DNA of 64,000 nucleotides from Leptospira sp. (GCA_009991425.1 JAACWH010000018.1:84745-148744); one strand, 5' to 3'; shown: positions 19,581-29,811, numbered from the stretch's first letter. The notes: generated by a model not told the origin, from the sequence alone. A program made the numbers and translations.

Positions 19581-20003
19581 TTATTTTTCCTGAAATGAAA
19601 GTGAGGCAGAGTTGATGCAGTATCTTAGTCCAGTAGGCTTTGGTCCGTCTGGGAATACATGGCCCAGGTGGGAACCGCAATTTGCACACAAAACTTCTGT
19701 TCGACGCATAAAGAATGCATTATCTTCTTCAATCGCTATGGCCTCATCCTTAATTGCATCAAAATAGCTTGGCCAACCTGTACCAGAATCAAATTTCGTA
19801 TCCGAGGAAAACAAGGCTTCTCCACAACCTACGCAAAGATAGATGCCTGACTTTTTATTATCATGGAATTCGCCAGTGAATGCTCTCTCTGTGCCCTTCT
19901 CTCTTGCCACCTTATACTGTAATGGTGAAAGAGAAGCAACCCATTCTTCTTTGGATTTTTGAAATGGATATTCTTTAAGATTTTTAGGATGATTTAAGTT
20001 CAT
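19581..20003 (-). CDS. msrB: Peptide-methionine (R)-S-oxide reductase
   Basis: 140 residues. MsrB repairs the R form of methionine sulfoxide in proteins. Two zinc pairs are visible, CVGC (57, 60) and CANC (106, 109), and the catalytic Cys129 lies in [11 protein letters not shown]; the family motif GTGWPSYF is intact. I place the start at ATG 20003, which overlaps the topA stop (ATGA) and has GGAG seven bases upstream inside topA. A start seven codons earlier would lie within topA. It is the last gene of a cysK-topA-msrB operon. Confidence 0.93.
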   Translation of the reverse strand: MNLNHPKNLKEYPFQKSKEEWVASLSPLQYKVAREKGTERAFTGEFHDNKKSGIYLCVGCGEALFSSDTKFDSGTGWPSYFDAIKDEAIAIEEDNAFFMRRTEVLCANCGSHLGHVFPDGPKPTGLRYCINSASLSFQEK

Positions 20004-21880
20004 TGGTATTCTCCATAGTCGCATTCGGGGTATCTAGAACAAAATAAGATTGTCTTTCCTTTGCGATCTCTTTTATTTTGGACAGTCCCAGACTTACAAA
20101 TGGGACAAGTTTTCTTAGCTTCTTGCAAAAGTTTCCCTTTAGGAATTCCATCTAGTTTAGTTCTCAACTCTTTGTAAAATAGTTTCAAAACTTCAGTTTT
20201 ATTTTTATTGCCTAATTGTATCTCATCAAGCTCTTCTTCAAGATTTTTAGTAAATTCATCAAGGATAAAATTTCCAAAACTAGTAACAAGAAATTGATTT
20301 ACCTTCAATCCTAAGTCTGTAGGGAAGCAGGTTCTTTTCTCCCAGAGAATGTATTTTCTTTCATTCAGAGTTTCTATAGATTGAGAGTAAGTCGAAGGTC
20401 GGCCTACCCTTGTTTTTTCCATTTTTTTAATCAGACTAGCGTACGTATACCTAGAGGGCCCTTGGGTTTCTTTTAGTTCTATAGAAAATTCTGAGATTGA
20501 TACTTTTTGTCCCACTTTAAGCTGAATAAGCTTGGAACTCGTTTCCTTGCTTGATTCCAATCTTCTGTACCCATCAAAAGTTTCTTGGAAATCATTTCTT
20601 TCCCATAAGGAATCTAAACCAGATAGTATGGTCTTAATTTTATAACCTTTACGAGCAGAGGACAAACTACTTAAAAATCTTCTATGAATACTATCATAAA
20701 CCTTCCATTCATCGGGGCTTAGAAATGATTTTAATTTATCAGGCATTAAACTAATTTGAGTTGGACGTATCCCTTCGTGGGCATCCTGGATTTTGTTTTG
20801 TTTGGTAGATCTATATGAACCTACGTATTCTTTGCCATAGAGTTTTGCGATTAGCTCCTGACCAAGTTTGATTGATTTCTGTGACAAACGATTCGAATCT
20901 GTCCTTGGATATGTAATCAGTCCTTCTCTCATTCCATTTCCAATATCGATTCCCTCGAATAATTTCTGTGCAATGGACATAGTTTTTTTGGGTGGGAAAT
21001 GAAAACGATTCGCACAGTATTCTTGCAGAGTAGATGTCTGAAAAGCTGGCTTAGGATATTCTAATGAGTCCTCAGATGTTCTTTCTTTTATGGTAAACAA
21101 TTCATTCACAGACCAATTTATAGATTCATCAGGCTTTACTATCTTCCATTTAGAAAATAATTTATCTGGAAATATTTTATTATCTTTTTCAAAAATATAA
21201 GTAAAATTTATTTTCAAATGAGAATCTTCTTTCGTCTGAGAAGGAATTTGAGAAGCTCCATTTAAATTATGAATTGCATTGATTTCATAAAATGTTTCTG
21301 CTTGAAAATTTTGGATCTCCTTTTCCCGCTCACAGATCCAACGAAGCAAGACAGATTGAACTCTTCCTGCGGATAAACCGGATTGTATTTTCTTCCAAAG
21401 AACAGGACTAATTAAATATCCGAACAATCTGTCCAATACTCTTCTTGTTTCCTGGGACAAGGCAAGATTATCATTGAATGCGTCGGGACTGTTTATTTTA
21501 TCTAGAACTGCTGATTTAGTTATTTCATGAAAGCCTGTTCTATACCATTTAGCCTTATTTGGGTTCTTGGCTAAACTTCGAATATCAAATGCTATAGCTT
21601 CCCCTTCTCTATCAGGATCTGTTGCCACATAAATTATTGAACTAGAATCAATCTCTTTGGTTAATTGGGGAATTTTCTTGAGTGCCTTAGGGATGATTTG
21701 TTTGGAAATTTTAAAATCATCTTGAATATTTACACCTAATTCTACTTTGGGTAAATCTAATATGTGACCGCCTGTTGCGATCACATAGAATTCAGAACCC
21801 AAATAGGACTGAATTGTTTTGGCCTTCGCAGGCGATTCGACCAAAACAAGTTTCTTCAATTTAAAGTGGGAATAAACCAT
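20000..21880 (-). CDS. topA: DNA topoisomerase I
   Basis: 626 residues, relaxing negative supercoils by single-strand passage. The TOPRIM domain opens [15 protein letters not shown] and has the [12 protein letters not shown] acidic triad; the active Tyr is in [14 protein letters not shown] near residue 320. One zinc-ribbon (CPIC ... CSRYPEC) closes the C-terminus, so the tail is short compared with E. coli, which has several. The start overlaps the cysK end by 20 bases; a TTG eight codons in (before KKLVLVES) is an alternative. The stop overlaps msrB. Confidence 0.93.
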   Translation of the reverse strand: MVYSHFKLKKLVLVESPAKAKTIQSYLGSEFYVIATGGHILDLPKVELGVNIQDDFKISKQIIPKALKKIPQLTKEIDSSSIIYVATDPDREGEAIAFDIRSLAKNPNKAKWYRTGFHEITKSAVLDKINSPDAFNDNLALSQETRRVLDRLFGYLISPVLWKKIQSGLSAGRVQSVLLRWICEREKEIQNFQAETFYEINAIHNLNGASQIPSQTKEDSHLKINFTYIFEKDNKIFPDKLFSKWKIVKPDESINWSVNELFTIKERTSEDSLEYPKPAFQTSTLQEYCANRFHFPPKKTMSIAQKLFEGIDIGNGMREGLITYPRTDSNRLSQKSIKLGQELIAKLYGKEYVGSYRSTKQNKIQDAHEGIRPTQISLMPDKLKSFLSPDEWKVYDSIHRRFLSSLSSARKGYKIKTILSGLDSLWERNDFQETFDGYRRLESSKETSSKLIQLKVGQKVSISEFSIELKETQGPSRYTYASLIKKMEKTRVGRPSTYSQSIETLNERKYILWEKRTCFPTDLGLKVNQFLVTSFGNFILDEFTKNLEEELDEIQLGNKNKTEVLKLFYKELRTKLDGIPKGKLLQEAKKTCPICKSGTVQNKRDRKGKTILFCSRYPECDYGEYQ

Positions 21881-22778
21881 CCACAGAAAGATATCTCTCT
21901 CCAGTGTCGTAGCAGAAAGTTAAAATCTTAGAACCTTTTTCAGTTGTCTGTAATTTCTTTGCAACCGCAGCAAGACTTGCACCACTGGATGTTCCAATAA
22001 AAATTCCTTCTTCTTGAGCAGCTCTTTGGGCATAGCTAAAAGCTTCATCCTTACTTACTGTCAAAATTCCATCTAAGAGATCTGTCTGACAATTGGTTGG
22101 GATAAATCCAGCACCAATTCCTTGCAATGGATGCGGTCCCGGTTTGCCGCCACTTAAGACAGGAGAAAGTTCTGGCTCAACTGCAAATACTTTCAATGAC
22201 TTCCACTCTTTCTTTAGAATTCGCGCACATCCTGTTATGTGACCACCAGTTCCCACACCTGTAATGATAAAATCTAATCCATTAGGAAAATCTTTCATGA
22301 TTTCTTGGGCTGTAGTTTCTTCGTGGACTTTGATATTAGCAGGATTTTCAAATTGTTGTGGCATCCAGGAATTAGGTATTTCTTCTATGAGTTCTTTTGC
22401 TTTAGCGATAGCACCACCCATACCTTTCTCACGAGCAGTAAGTTCAAACTTAGCACCATAAGCAGCCATAAGTCGTCTTCGTTCAACTGACATTGATTCG
22501 GGCATAACAAGAATTAAAGAATAACCCTTAACTGCGGCAACCATAGCAAGACCAATACCTGTATTGCCAGATGTTGGTTCAATTATTGTGCTGCCTTTCT
22601 TGAGTTTACCTGATTTCTCAGCGTCCTCTATCATTGCGAGTGCAATACGATCTTTGATACTTCCACCTGGATTCGCTCTTTCTAATTTCATCCAGACCTC
22701 GAAATCAGAACTAAACAATCGATTGAGTCTTACGTGGGGAGTGTTGCCAATGGTTTCTAAAATGCTATCTACTTTCAT
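21861..22778 (-). CDS. cysK: Cysteine synthase A (O-acetylserine sulfhydrylase)
   Basis: 305 residues from ATG 22778, chosen because family members begin right before [10 protein letters not shown]; a frame upstream adds 27 unsupported residues. PLP-binding Lys42 is in GGSIKDR, the substrate loop is TSGNTG at about 69-74, and GVGTGGH grips the PLP phosphate. It makes cysteine from O-acetylserine and sulfide. It heads an operon with topA and msrB by overlapping ends, a grouping that puts sulfur-amino-acid synthesis and repair on one message. Cystathionine beta-synthase is a less likely alternative because no CBS domain exists. Confidence 0.92.
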   Translation of the reverse strand: MKVDSILETIGNTPHVRLNRLFSSDFEVWMKLERANPGGSIKDRIALAMIEDAEKSGKLKKGSTIIEPTSGNTGIGLAMVAAVKGYSLILVMPESMSVERRRLMAAYGAKFELTAREKGMGGAIAKAKELIEEIPNSWMPQQFENPANIKVHEETTAQEIMKDFPNGLDFIITGVGTGGHITGCARILKKEWKSLKVFAVEPELSPVLSGGKPGPHPLQGIGAGFIPTNCQTDLLDGILTVSKDEAFSYAQRAAQEEGIFIGTSSGASLAAVAKKLQTTEKGSKILTFCYDTGERYLSVDGLFPL

Positions 22779-22898
22779 AACTAAGTTAAATTCTAAGGAA
22801 TAGTAGCTTGGTTGGTCAAGAGAATTTATTGAGGGAAAAAGATTTTTGCAAACACCCAACTAAAGAGCAAAGTTGGGCTGCTTTGCTATTCTAAATTT

Positions 22899-23618
22899 TT
22901 ATTTAGCGTAAGTCTCATCCTTAAGAATACCCTTAGAGCTCCAGCCCTTAGGTGTATGGCAGGAAAGACAATTGCTCAACATTGGATTCGATTTAATTTT
23001 TTTCTCAAATCCTGGCATAGCATCAAGTTTAACAATAATGTCTTGGTAGGATTCTTCTTTCAACTTACCATTTTTATCAATACTTGTTCCTGTTCCGGAA
23101 CTGGCAACGACTGAAGATGAGTTATCTAAATTAGAAACTTCAACTTTTCCTTCACAGATACAATTCATAGCACTTTTAGTTTTCGTATCATACATAGTTG
23201 CAAATGCAGTACCGCGAACTCCTGCAGTGGATGTATAGGTTGAAACAGAAACTTTTTCACCCGGTCTTTTATCTACTTTGAACCAAGCAAATCCAGAGAC
23301 CATATCTACTTTTCCTTCTTTCTTCCCACTTGCAAATGAGGTTAATTTAATTTCAGAATTTTGTGAAACTCTAAACTCAGATTTACCGTATAACAATGTT
23401 ACCTTAGATCCATTTCCAGTTTTTATGGAAGCACCTTCCGGAACGATAACACCTTGCTTAATAGGAACCCATTTTGAATTTGCAGGTGCTTGATAAAATG
23501 ACTTACCAATTACAAAACTTGCAATTGCGCCATTCTTATCATTTGCAAATATATGGAATGCAGAAAATCCTATCATCGCAAGCGCTAGAATCCATTTTGC
23601 TGTTAATCCCTTATTCAT
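22899..23618 (-). CDS. FecR-domain exported protein with a c-type haem motif
   Basis: 239 residues. The signal peptide ends near FHIFAND. A FecR-type beta domain (residues about 50-175) shows GVIVPEGASIKTGNGSKV, EFRVSQNSEIKL and TSTAGVRGTAFAT, the normal core of periplasmic FecR. A C-terminal extension carries NCLSCHTPKGW, a CxxCH haem-c attachment motif, with Met residues at MPGFEKK and NPML as possible distal ligands. No anti-sigma helix or transmembrane segment is present, so it is not a classical FecR regulator. It follows the barrel gene by 30 bases with AAGGAG before the ATG, so the two form an operon. Confidence 0.8.
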   Translation of the reverse strand: MNKGLTAKWILALAMIGFSAFHIFANDKNGAIASFVIGKSFYQAPANSKWVPIKQGVIVPEGASIKTGNGSKVTLLYGKSEFRVSQNSEIKLTSFASGKKEGKVDMVSGFAWFKVDKRPGEKVSVSTYTSTAGVRGTAFATMYDTKTKSAMNCICEGKVEVSNLDNSSSVVASSGTGTSIDKNGKLKEESYQDIIVKLDAMPGFEKKIKSNPMLSNCLSCHTPKGWSSKGILKDETYAK

Positions 23619-23648
23619 ATTTTTCTCCTTAAATCTCTTCTTAATTTT

Positions 23649-25106
23649 CTAAAAAATAAAACTCGCTCTTAAGAATATCCGATCTTCTTTTCTTGCATAA
23701 GAAAGGATTCCTCTATTTACTTGAGTAATGAATTGAGACTCATACTCTCTTTGAGTTCTTTCATCTCCTATTGGATCTATAAAAGTTCGCTGCCTTTCTC
23801 CTTTCTCATTATGATTAACCAAATGAGAATAACTAAGTCCCAAACGCATATTAGAATCTATTCTATATTCAAGTAAAATAGATTTACGAATAAAATATGC
23901 TTTAGATGAATAAAGAACTGTAGCAGGATCTATTTCCAAAGGTATGGGCTCAGTCAATCCCAATCTTTGAAAGGGTTCATCTTTGGTTTGGAAGTTAGCT
24001 CTCATAACTCCTGAGCTTCCAGTTCCCGCCTCAGCTCGAAAGACAGCCCAAATATCTTCCCATCCTACACCTAACCAAGTATATGCTGCTTTCCCAAATT
24101 GATCGCGACCATATTCTACCGGAAGATCTTGGCGAAGTCTATCTCGAATTTCTCCACCGTAGTCACGACGAATCATTCCTCCAAGACCTAAGTGTAAATA
24201 CTTTATATGGTCTAAGGTTATTTCTGCACCCAAAGTTTCACCTTTGCGACTTCTTAAATCAATTTCTTTTCTAGTAAAAACATCATTATCAGATAACAAA
24301 CAATTAGATCTACCCTCTATACATTCATTCCCAGCAAGTCCGACTAAGTTTTTGCTTCGTCCTATAAAATGTAAACCTAACTTCCATTCATCGAAATTTG
24401 GCATTATTGAAAATCTTCCATAGGCATCTATCCCTGAAGATTCTTGGTTCTGAACGGAACGATATCCTTCTCCATTTGCTAAACCAAGATGTAATTGAAA
24501 GATACTTGATTCAACTAACCAGCTAAATCCTAGATCTGCAGGCGCAGCAAAAAATCCTAAACTCTCCATAGGAGACCTATCGATGTATCGCCAATCCCAG
24601 GATCCATTCCACTGAGTGAATGTATTTGGATTCTCTTGCATTCCGAAAATAAATTTATGATGGAAATTTCCCGTCGCCATTTTTTTCTGAATGTTTCCTC
24701 GCCTTATACCTAAAGTATATGGATCAGCTCTAGTCCCACCTGTACTTGTTGTATCATTGCTGAAAGAATTTGCACGAAGAAGTTCAAACCATAATTCAAG
24801 CTCCCAACCTTTATCTTCCCATTCCTTATTGATAGTAAGCAAAGTCCAGGGAAGACTAAATCCATTTTGGTCATTTGAATTGGTCCCAGTGAGACCAGAG
24901 CTCTTATCACGAGTTCGGTAGCCAAAAGATGGACTTACTACACCGCCAATTCTAAGACCATAAAAATCATCAGGTTCATCAATCTTTTGAGTGATTACCT
25001 TTTCCGAATAAATAGGATATGAAAAAGATATTGCTATAAAAAAGTAAAAGAGGCTCCACTTAAAAAAAGAAAAATAATTACAGATTTTATTTTCAGCCTT
25101 TAACAT
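23649..25106 (-). CDS. Outer-membrane beta-barrel protein, porin-like
   Basis: 485 residues. A longish N-terminus (FFKWSLFYFFIAISFSYPIYS) is a signal peptide. The mature part is rich in Trp, Tyr and Gly with alternating strands (for example WELELWFELL and KLGLHFIGRSK) and ends FLRASFIF, as expected for a barrel of perhaps 16-18 strands. No named family is recognised; it resembles alginate- or phosphate-selective porins only in general build. It leads an operon with the FecR/haem-motif gene. A Fur-like operator nearly identical to that of the TonB receptor lies 60 bases upstream. Confidence 0.72.
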   Translation of the reverse strand: MLKAENKICNYFSFFKWSLFYFFIAISFSYPIYSEKVITQKIDEPDDFYGLRIGGVVSPSFGYRTRDKSSGLTGTNSNDQNGFSLPWTLLTINKEWEDKGWELELWFELLRANSFSNDTTSTGGTRADPYTLGIRRGNIQKKMATGNFHHKFIFGMQENPNTFTQWNGSWDWRYIDRSPMESLGFFAAPADLGFSWLVESSIFQLHLGLANGEGYRSVQNQESSGIDAYGRFSIMPNFDEWKLGLHFIGRSKNLVGLAGNECIEGRSNCLLSDNDVFTRKEIDLRSRKGETLGAEITLDHIKYLHLGLGGMIRRDYGGEIRDRLRQDLPVEYGRDQFGKAAYTWLGVGWEDIWAVFRAEAGTGSSGVMRANFQTKDEPFQRLGLTEPIPLEIDPATVLYSSKAYFIRKSILLEYRIDSNMRLGLSYSHLVNHNEKGERQRTFIDPIGDERTQREYESQFITQVNRGILSYARKEDRIFLRASFIF

Positions 25107-25165
25107 TCTTTATTTGGATTCTCAGGTGTATTTTGTAAGAACAGTAAGGATCAAATCAAGCCTTA

Positions 25166-25185
25166 TTGAGAATCAGACTCAAATT
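25166..25185 (-). promoter_or_regulatory. Fur-like operator before the barrel-FecR operon
   Basis: TTGAGAATCAGACTCAAATT shares 17 of 20 bases with the site at 19055-19074, in the same orientation relative to its gene. It is a near-dyad (TTGAG ... CTCAA). It lies 60 bases before the ATG of the barrel gene, a position suited to repression. Confidence 0.5.
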
Positions 25186-25351
25186 AACTATACCAAGAAT
25201 TGAGTCAATTTATTTTTGGAAATTTTGGTTTTTTTTTGATTACAATCAAATAGCTGCTATATGTAGACAAAATGCTGAATGTACTAATAAAATGAGACAA
25301 AATGAACCAAGAAATTATTTTTTTTAAAGAAGACCAATTGATATAATTTAT

Positions 25352-26737
25352 TCACAAAGGTCCTCTCACACACCGGGCAACATAGAACCCTGTTGTGGCA
25401 TTTCCAGGATTCAAAATTCCAAAGCCAGCATTGATCCACAATGGATTGGCAACACCAGTAATTCTACTGACATTGGATGACCACATTCTATCGTTAACGG
25501 GAGATGAGGAGTTAAACAAAGTCGTGTCAAATTTGACAGTTCCTGCAATACTAAAATCAACCAATGACAATAGTTCATTTTGGTTGGGCAGCCGCCAATC
25601 AGAAAAACCTGCCCATGTTAAAGCATCACAATATAGCAAAGCATTTTGCCAATTGATCGTATCGGCTGATGCTTCATCCGAACAAGTTGCATCATTGTTT
25701 CTACCTGAGTGGCATTTTTGCCATTCCAAATTTGTGTGGTTATCGCGAACTCTTCCATCACCCAAATCAGTGAAACTCAGAGACTCAGGCTGATTTGTTC
25801 CACTAACACAAATTGCTTTACGGGGTGAAGTATAAAGTGTATTGGAGCCGATAGATGGTTGGGAGAAAGTAATAAAATGATAAGCACTACCATCGTTTAT
25901 AGAACTATAAAAGCTTCCTCCACCTAATGACGGAAAAAAAGTAGAATTGGTATATGGGAGAAGTGTTGATGGATAGCTAATGAGAGTCGCATATTCACGA
26001 ATTGTCGGTATTCTCCATCCAGCTCCAAATGTTGCTGAACAGATTGTTTGGGCATCCGCAAAAACATAGTTATCTGTTATGCCAGAACCACAAGTAGGGC
26101 CACTTGTTGACAAGGGGCATTTCCTCCACAGTAGTCCTGTTCTATTGTCTGTTATTGTCTCATCTCCATTGTCTACAAACGACTGAGCGATTGTCCTGGC
26201 ATGGGAAAACTCCGGATCCTGCAAAGGAAATCCTGGAACTGGACAAGTTTCTGTGGAATCATTGTCAAAACAGTTTACCTGCGCTAAATCAAAGAGTGGA
26301 AATAATTTATTCCACTCCAAGTAACGAGCGTATAAAATAATATTTGCCGCAGCTATTGCAAAAGTATCACCAGGATAATAACCAGTTCCTGAACCATCCG
26401 AAGCGGTATTCCATTCAGCAAAAGTGGCTCCAGACAAAGCCAAGGATCCTGTATTGCCCAAGACGGTAACTGTTTGCGACTGATTGTACAAATTGGAATC
26501 TATGGGGGCTGTCCCAGAATCATTTCCGTTTCCATTATAGGTAACGGAAAATGTAGGGAGAGCTGTGTCCGCCTGGTTTCCACTAGTATCAACATTTCTA
26601 TCCTTAAAAATCTCTAAGAGAAAAGTAAATTCTTGGAAATCTTTGTTGATCTGGGGAAAGCCACAAGAGGAAATAGAAAAAAATATTTGGGCATACAAAA
26701 AAAATAAAATAAAATCTTTTTTATAATTTTTACCCAT
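25352..26737 (-). CDS. Lipoprotein with InlB B-repeat and two DUF1566 (Lcl) domains
   Basis: 461 residues. The signal sequence ends FFSISSCG, a lipobox. Residues about 63-140 form one Listeria-Bacteroides (InlB B-type) repeat: FSVTYNGNGNDSGTAP to GATFAEWNTASDGSGTGYYPGD. Two DUF1566 (Lcl C-terminal) domains follow, each opening with a variant of DNRTGLLWRKC / DNHTNLEWQKC and containing GWRIPTIREYATL and DWRLPNQNELLSL. Such domains are common in leptospiral surface lipoproteins and in Legionella collagen-like adhesins. Exposure at the surface and a binding role are inferred. It is monocistronic. Confidence 0.82.
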   Translation of the reverse strand: MGKNYKKDFILFFLYAQIFFSISSCGFPQINKDFQEFTFLLEIFKDRNVDTSGNQADTALPTFSVTYNGNGNDSGTAPIDSNLYNQSQTVTVLGNTGSLALSGATFAEWNTASDGSGTGYYPGDTFAIAAANIILYARYLEWNKLFPLFDLAQVNCFDNDSTETCPVPGFPLQDPEFSHARTIAQSFVDNGDETITDNRTGLLWRKCPLSTSGPTCGSGITDNYVFADAQTICSATFGAGWRIPTIREYATLISYPSTLLPYTNSTFFPSLGGGSFYSSINDGSAYHFITFSQPSIGSNTLYTSPRKAICVSGTNQPESLSFTDLGDGRVRDNHTNLEWQKCHSGRNNDATCSDEASADTINWQNALLYCDALTWAGFSDWRLPNQNELLSLVDFSIAGTVKFDTTLFNSSSPVNDRMWSSNVSRITGVANPLWINAGFGILNPGNATTGFYVARCVRGPL

Positions 26738-26788
26738 AATAAAATAACATTAGGTTGAATAAAAATTTTTTGTCAATTTCATTTAATT

Positions 26789-27226
26789 TTATTTTTTCTT
26801 CATGAGGACTAATTGATTTCCTTGTTCTAGTGATTGATCAAGGAAATAATGATCGCTGAGTTGGCGAATTAGATAAAGTCCAATTCCTTCTTCTCTATAA
26901 TCTGATACATCATAGGATTTTAAATTGGAGAGTTTAGATTTAATTCCGTAGTCTCGTAAGCGAATTTCTAATTTTTCCTTAAAGAAAAGCAAATCAATAA
27001 AGATTGGTCTATCGTAAGAATCAATATATGCGTGCTTAATAATATTAAGCAATGCTTCTCCAGTGATAAGTCTGATGTCCGCGCAATCTAGCAGTGAAAA
27101 ACCATTTTCTCTAGCAGCATTAAAGACCAAGCTTCTAGCCATTGAAAGATATTTTGGATGGGAGGGAATCTGAAGCCGGATAGAATTTGCATAATCCGGC
27201 TTTTTTGAATTTTTATATTCCTTCAT
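26789..27226 (-). CDS. Anti-sigma-factor-type ATP-binding protein (RsbW/SpoIIAB-like)
   Basis: 145 residues, a stand-alone HATPase_c_2 domain. The N box is GEALLNIIKHAY, the G1 box LRDYGIK and the G2 box EEGIGLYLI. Such small kinases phosphorylate anti-sigma antagonists or bind sigma factors in partner-switching pathways; SpoIIE phosphatases, one of which is encoded at 46454, are typical opposing enzymes. The ATG overlaps the xerD stop (ATGA) with AGAGG six bases upstream, so it is coupled to xerD. Its target is unknown. Confidence 0.85.
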   Translation of the reverse strand: MKEYKNSKKPDYANSIRLQIPSHPKYLSMARSLVFNAARENGFSLLDCADIRLITGEALLNIIKHAYIDSYDRPIFIDLLFFKEKLEIRLRDYGIKSKLSNLKSYDVSDYREEGIGLYLIRQLSDHYFLDQSLEQGNQLVLMKKK

Positions 27227-28131
27227 CCTCTAGGGTGGTATTTCTTATGAATTTCCTTTAAGGTTTTGTTAGCCATATGAGTATATATCTGAGTCGTAGA
27301 TATATCAATATGTCCGAGTAGTTCCTGTACTGCTTTAAGGTCTGCATGATTCTCAATCAAATGAGTTGCAAAAGAATGTCTTAAAGTATGGGGAGTTACT
27401 TTTTTCTTAATATCAGTTCTTTCTAAATAATGATTCAATAATCTCCATACCGACTTACGGTTGATAAATGAACCTTTTTTGGAAACGAAAATATAATCAC
27501 ATGCTCTCTTCTTGAGAATTTCTGGTCTAGATTTTGCTAGATATTTATTTAAAATCTCTAAAGACTTCTCACCGAAAGGTACTAATCTCTGTCTTCCACC
27601 CTTGCCTTCTACAACTATAGTCATTCCTGTCAAATCAAGATCAGTTAGCTTAAGATTACAAGCCTCTGATATTCTTAAGCCAGAGGAATATAATAATTCA
27701 AAAATGCATTTGTCCCTAAGTTCATAGATGTTATCTTCTTTTATTGTTAGAAAGAGTTCATCTATTTCTTCTTGAGTTAAATAATCAGGAATTGTTCTAT
27801 TTACTTCAGGTGTTTCAATTTTTTCAGTGGGATTGAAATCAACTTGCTTTTCATCTTTTAGAAATTTATAAAATTGACGAATTGCAACAACTTCTCTAGC
27901 AAGAGTCTTTGATGAAATTTTTCTTTTCTTTTCTTCAGCTAGAAATCGCATGATATCGTTTCCTTTGACTTCTAAGAAATCGATGTGCTCTCTCTCAAGA
28001 AATACGGCAAACTTATTTAAATCATACCCATAAGAATGGACTGAGTTATCGGAAAGACCTTTCTCTACAGAAAGATATTCTTGGAAATTTTGAAGTAATC
28101 TGTTTTGCGCGTTTGACAATTTTGATTCCAT
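27223..28131 (-). CDS. xerD: Site-specific tyrosine recombinase XerD
   Basis: 302 residues, the normal Xer length. The N-terminal SAM-like DNA-binding part includes YLSVEKGLSDNSVHSYGYDLNKF. The catalytic set is complete: Arg in SSGLRISEAC, Lys in VEGKGGRQR, HTLRHSFATH, LGHIDISTTQIYTH with the His and Tyr nucleophile. It resolves chromosome dimers at dif with XerC. XerC and XerD are hard to separate by eye, so the D is probable. It is coupled to the anti-sigma-type ATPase gene downstream. Confidence 0.88.
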   Translation of the reverse strand: MESKLSNAQNRLLQNFQEYLSVEKGLSDNSVHSYGYDLNKFAVFLEREHIDFLEVKGNDIMRFLAEEKKRKISSKTLAREVVAIRQFYKFLKDEKQVDFNPTEKIETPEVNRTIPDYLTQEEIDELFLTIKEDNIYELRDKCIFELLYSSGLRISEACNLKLTDLDLTGMTIVVEGKGGRQRLVPFGEKSLEILNKYLAKSRPEILKKRACDYIFVSKKGSFINRKSVWRLLNHYLERTDIKKKVTPHTLRHSFATHLIENHADLKAVQELLGHIDISTTQIYTHMANKTLKEIHKKYHPRG

Positions 28132-28233
28132 TTTTGTTCTCTTAGGTTACTTTAAGGTTCGGACAAATGAGACAAAAAGCGGGCAAATTTTTTACTGGAT
28201 GGAAATCCTTTTAAAAAAAAAGAATGCAATCTT

Positions 28234-28746
28234 ATGTTATGGAGAAGTTTTTTTTTATTGTCCTTATTTGCATTCCTTCCGATCAACTGCAATGCTGAAA
28301 AATCTTTATTCGATAAAGGTTGGGAAGCTGAGAAAGAGGGTCGCCTCTCCGAAGCAATTTATTATTATGAATTATCCCTAAATGAAAATTCAGAATACTT
28401 AGATTCACATAGGCGTATAGGTTCCTTACTTTCCAAAAATCCAGAAAGTTGGGGAGTTGCAATTTGGCATTTAGAGAAAGCACTTTCTAAAAATCCTAAA
28501 GATAATGAAGTACGTTTAGAACTATCATTTCTATATTTAGCTAATGAAAAGTGGACAGATTTTGAAAAACAACTTAGCTTTTGGAATACTCACGGTGAGA
28601 GAGAATTTTTTACTGGACTAACTGCTCTTTACAATTGCAATACTAAGTCAGGGAAATTACAGTCATTTGCGGAAGTAGTTACAGCAAGTGATTTCATACC
28701 AGAATTTTGGAAGGCTCGTTGTCAAGAAGAAGCGTCTAATAGATAA
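28234..28746 (+). CDS. Exported TPR protein
   Basis: 170 residues. The hydrophobic N-terminus ([19 protein letters not shown]) is a signal peptide, cleaved either as a lipoprotein at Cys or after NCNA. Three TPR-like repeats follow: [53 protein letters not shown] and [16 protein letters not shown] (seen as pieces). This suggests a periplasmic scaffold. It precedes trxB by 19 bases on the same strand, so the two may be co-transcribed; a functional link is not evident. Confidence 0.72.
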   Translation: MLWRSFFLLSLFAFLPINCNAEKSLFDKGWEAEKEGRLSEAIYYYELSLNENSEYLDSHRRIGSLLSKNPESWGVAIWHLEKALSKNPKDNEVRLELSFLYLANEKWTDFEKQLSFWNTHGEREFFTGLTALYNCNTKSGKLQSFAEVVTASDFIPEFWKARCQEEASNR

Positions 28747-28765
28747 AAAGAATCAAGGGAAGAAA

Positions 28766-29710
28766 ATGGCAGAAAAAATAGTAATCATTGGATCAGGTCC
28801 TGCAGGACATACAGCAGCAATTTATGCAGCGAGAGCCAACCTAAATCCAGTTATGTTTGAAGGCTTCATGGCAGGTGGAGTTGCCGCTGGTGGACAATTG
28901 ACCACTACTACAGAGGTAGAAAATTTTCCAGGATTCCCAGAGGGAATCGATGGAACTAAATTAACCCAGCTCTTCCGTGATCAGTCAACAAATTATGGCA
29001 CGAAAATAATAACCCAAACTGTAACAAAGGTAGATTTTTCTAAACGTCCTTTTAAAATTTATTGTGATGATGAAATGACAGAAGCAGAAGCAGTAATTAT
29101 TGCAACCGGTGCAACTGCCAAGAGAATGAATATTAAAGGGGAACATGATTATTGGCAACGAGGTATTTCAGCTTGTGCAGTATGTGACGGAGCCTTACCT
29201 ATCTTCCGGAATAAAGAATTAGCAGTGATAGGAGGCGGTGATTCTGCTGTTGAAGAGGCATCCCACCTTACTAAGTTTGGATCTAAGGTTTACCTCATTC
29301 ATAGAAGAGACAAATTAAGAGCCTCTCAAATTATGCAGACACGTGCTATAGAAAATCCGAAAATAGAAATTCTTTGGAATTCAGAAGTTTCAGAGGCTAA
29401 AGGCGGTGCAGGAGGATTACAATCTATCACCTTACATAATACTGTTGATAATACTGTGAAAGAAATTTCAATTGGAGGTCTTTTCTATGCAATTGGTCAT
29501 AAACCAAATACAGAGATCTTCCAAGATTGGCTAGAATTAGATGAAACTGGCTATATAATTACAAAACCAGGAACTACACAGACTAATATAGATGGCGTAT
29601 ATGCAGCTGGGGATGTCCAAGACAATATTTATAGGCAAGCAATTACTGCTGCTGGAACAGGGTGTATGGCTGCCCTAGAAGCTGAAAGATGGTTAGAAGG
29701 TCTTGAATAA
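28766..29710 (+). CDS. trxB: Thioredoxin reductase
   Basis: 314 residues from ATG 28766, which has AAGGGAAGAAA just before it. FAD binding [15 protein letters not shown] starts at residue 9; the redox pair C137-x-x-C140 is in SACAVCDGA; the NADPH site is [10 protein letters not shown]; the C-terminal FAD motif is [10 protein letters not shown]. It passes electrons from NADPH to thioredoxin, which supports MsrB and ribonucleotide reductase. A strong terminator lies 55 bases after the stop. Confidence 0.95.
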   Translation: MAEKIVIIGSGPAGHTAAIYAARANLNPVMFEGFMAGGVAAGGQLTTTTEVENFPGFPEGIDGTKLTQLFRDQSTNYGTKIITQTVTKVDFSKRPFKIYCDDEMTEAEAVIIATGATAKRMNIKGEHDYWQRGISACAVCDGALPIFRNKELAVIGGGDSAVEEASHLTKFGSKVYLIHRRDKLRASQIMQTRAIENPKIEILWNSEVSEAKGGAGGLQSITLHNTVDNTVKEISIGGLFYAIGHKPNTEIFQDWLELDETGYIITKPGTTQTNIDGVYAAGDVQDNIYRQAITAAGTGCMAALEAERWLEGLE

Positions 29711-29765
29711 GAATAAAGTGATTAATTTCTTAAGATCTAAATCATAATACTTAGTTAAATCTCTT

Positions 29766-29807
29766 ATCCCACTTGTTCTAATTCTTTGCAAGTGGGATTT
29801 TACTTTT
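29766..29807 (+). terminator. Intrinsic terminator of trxB
   Basis: ATCCCACTTG (29766-29775) and CAAGTGGGAT (29789-29798) pair perfectly over ten bases with a 13-base loop and are followed by TTTACTTTT. This is one of the clearest Rho-independent terminators in the window. Confidence 0.85.
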
Positions 29808-29811
29808 CTAG

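Noticed and set aside
25262..25310. Repeated GACAAAATG words upstream of the barrel gene, with a similar ATGAGACAAAA near 28168
   Set aside because: Short AT-rich words with irregular spacing; could be chance and no consistent unit was found.
25395..25793. A 132-residue plus-strand frame inside the DUF1566 lipoprotein gene
   Set aside because: Overlaps two recognisable domains on the other strand; no independent signals.
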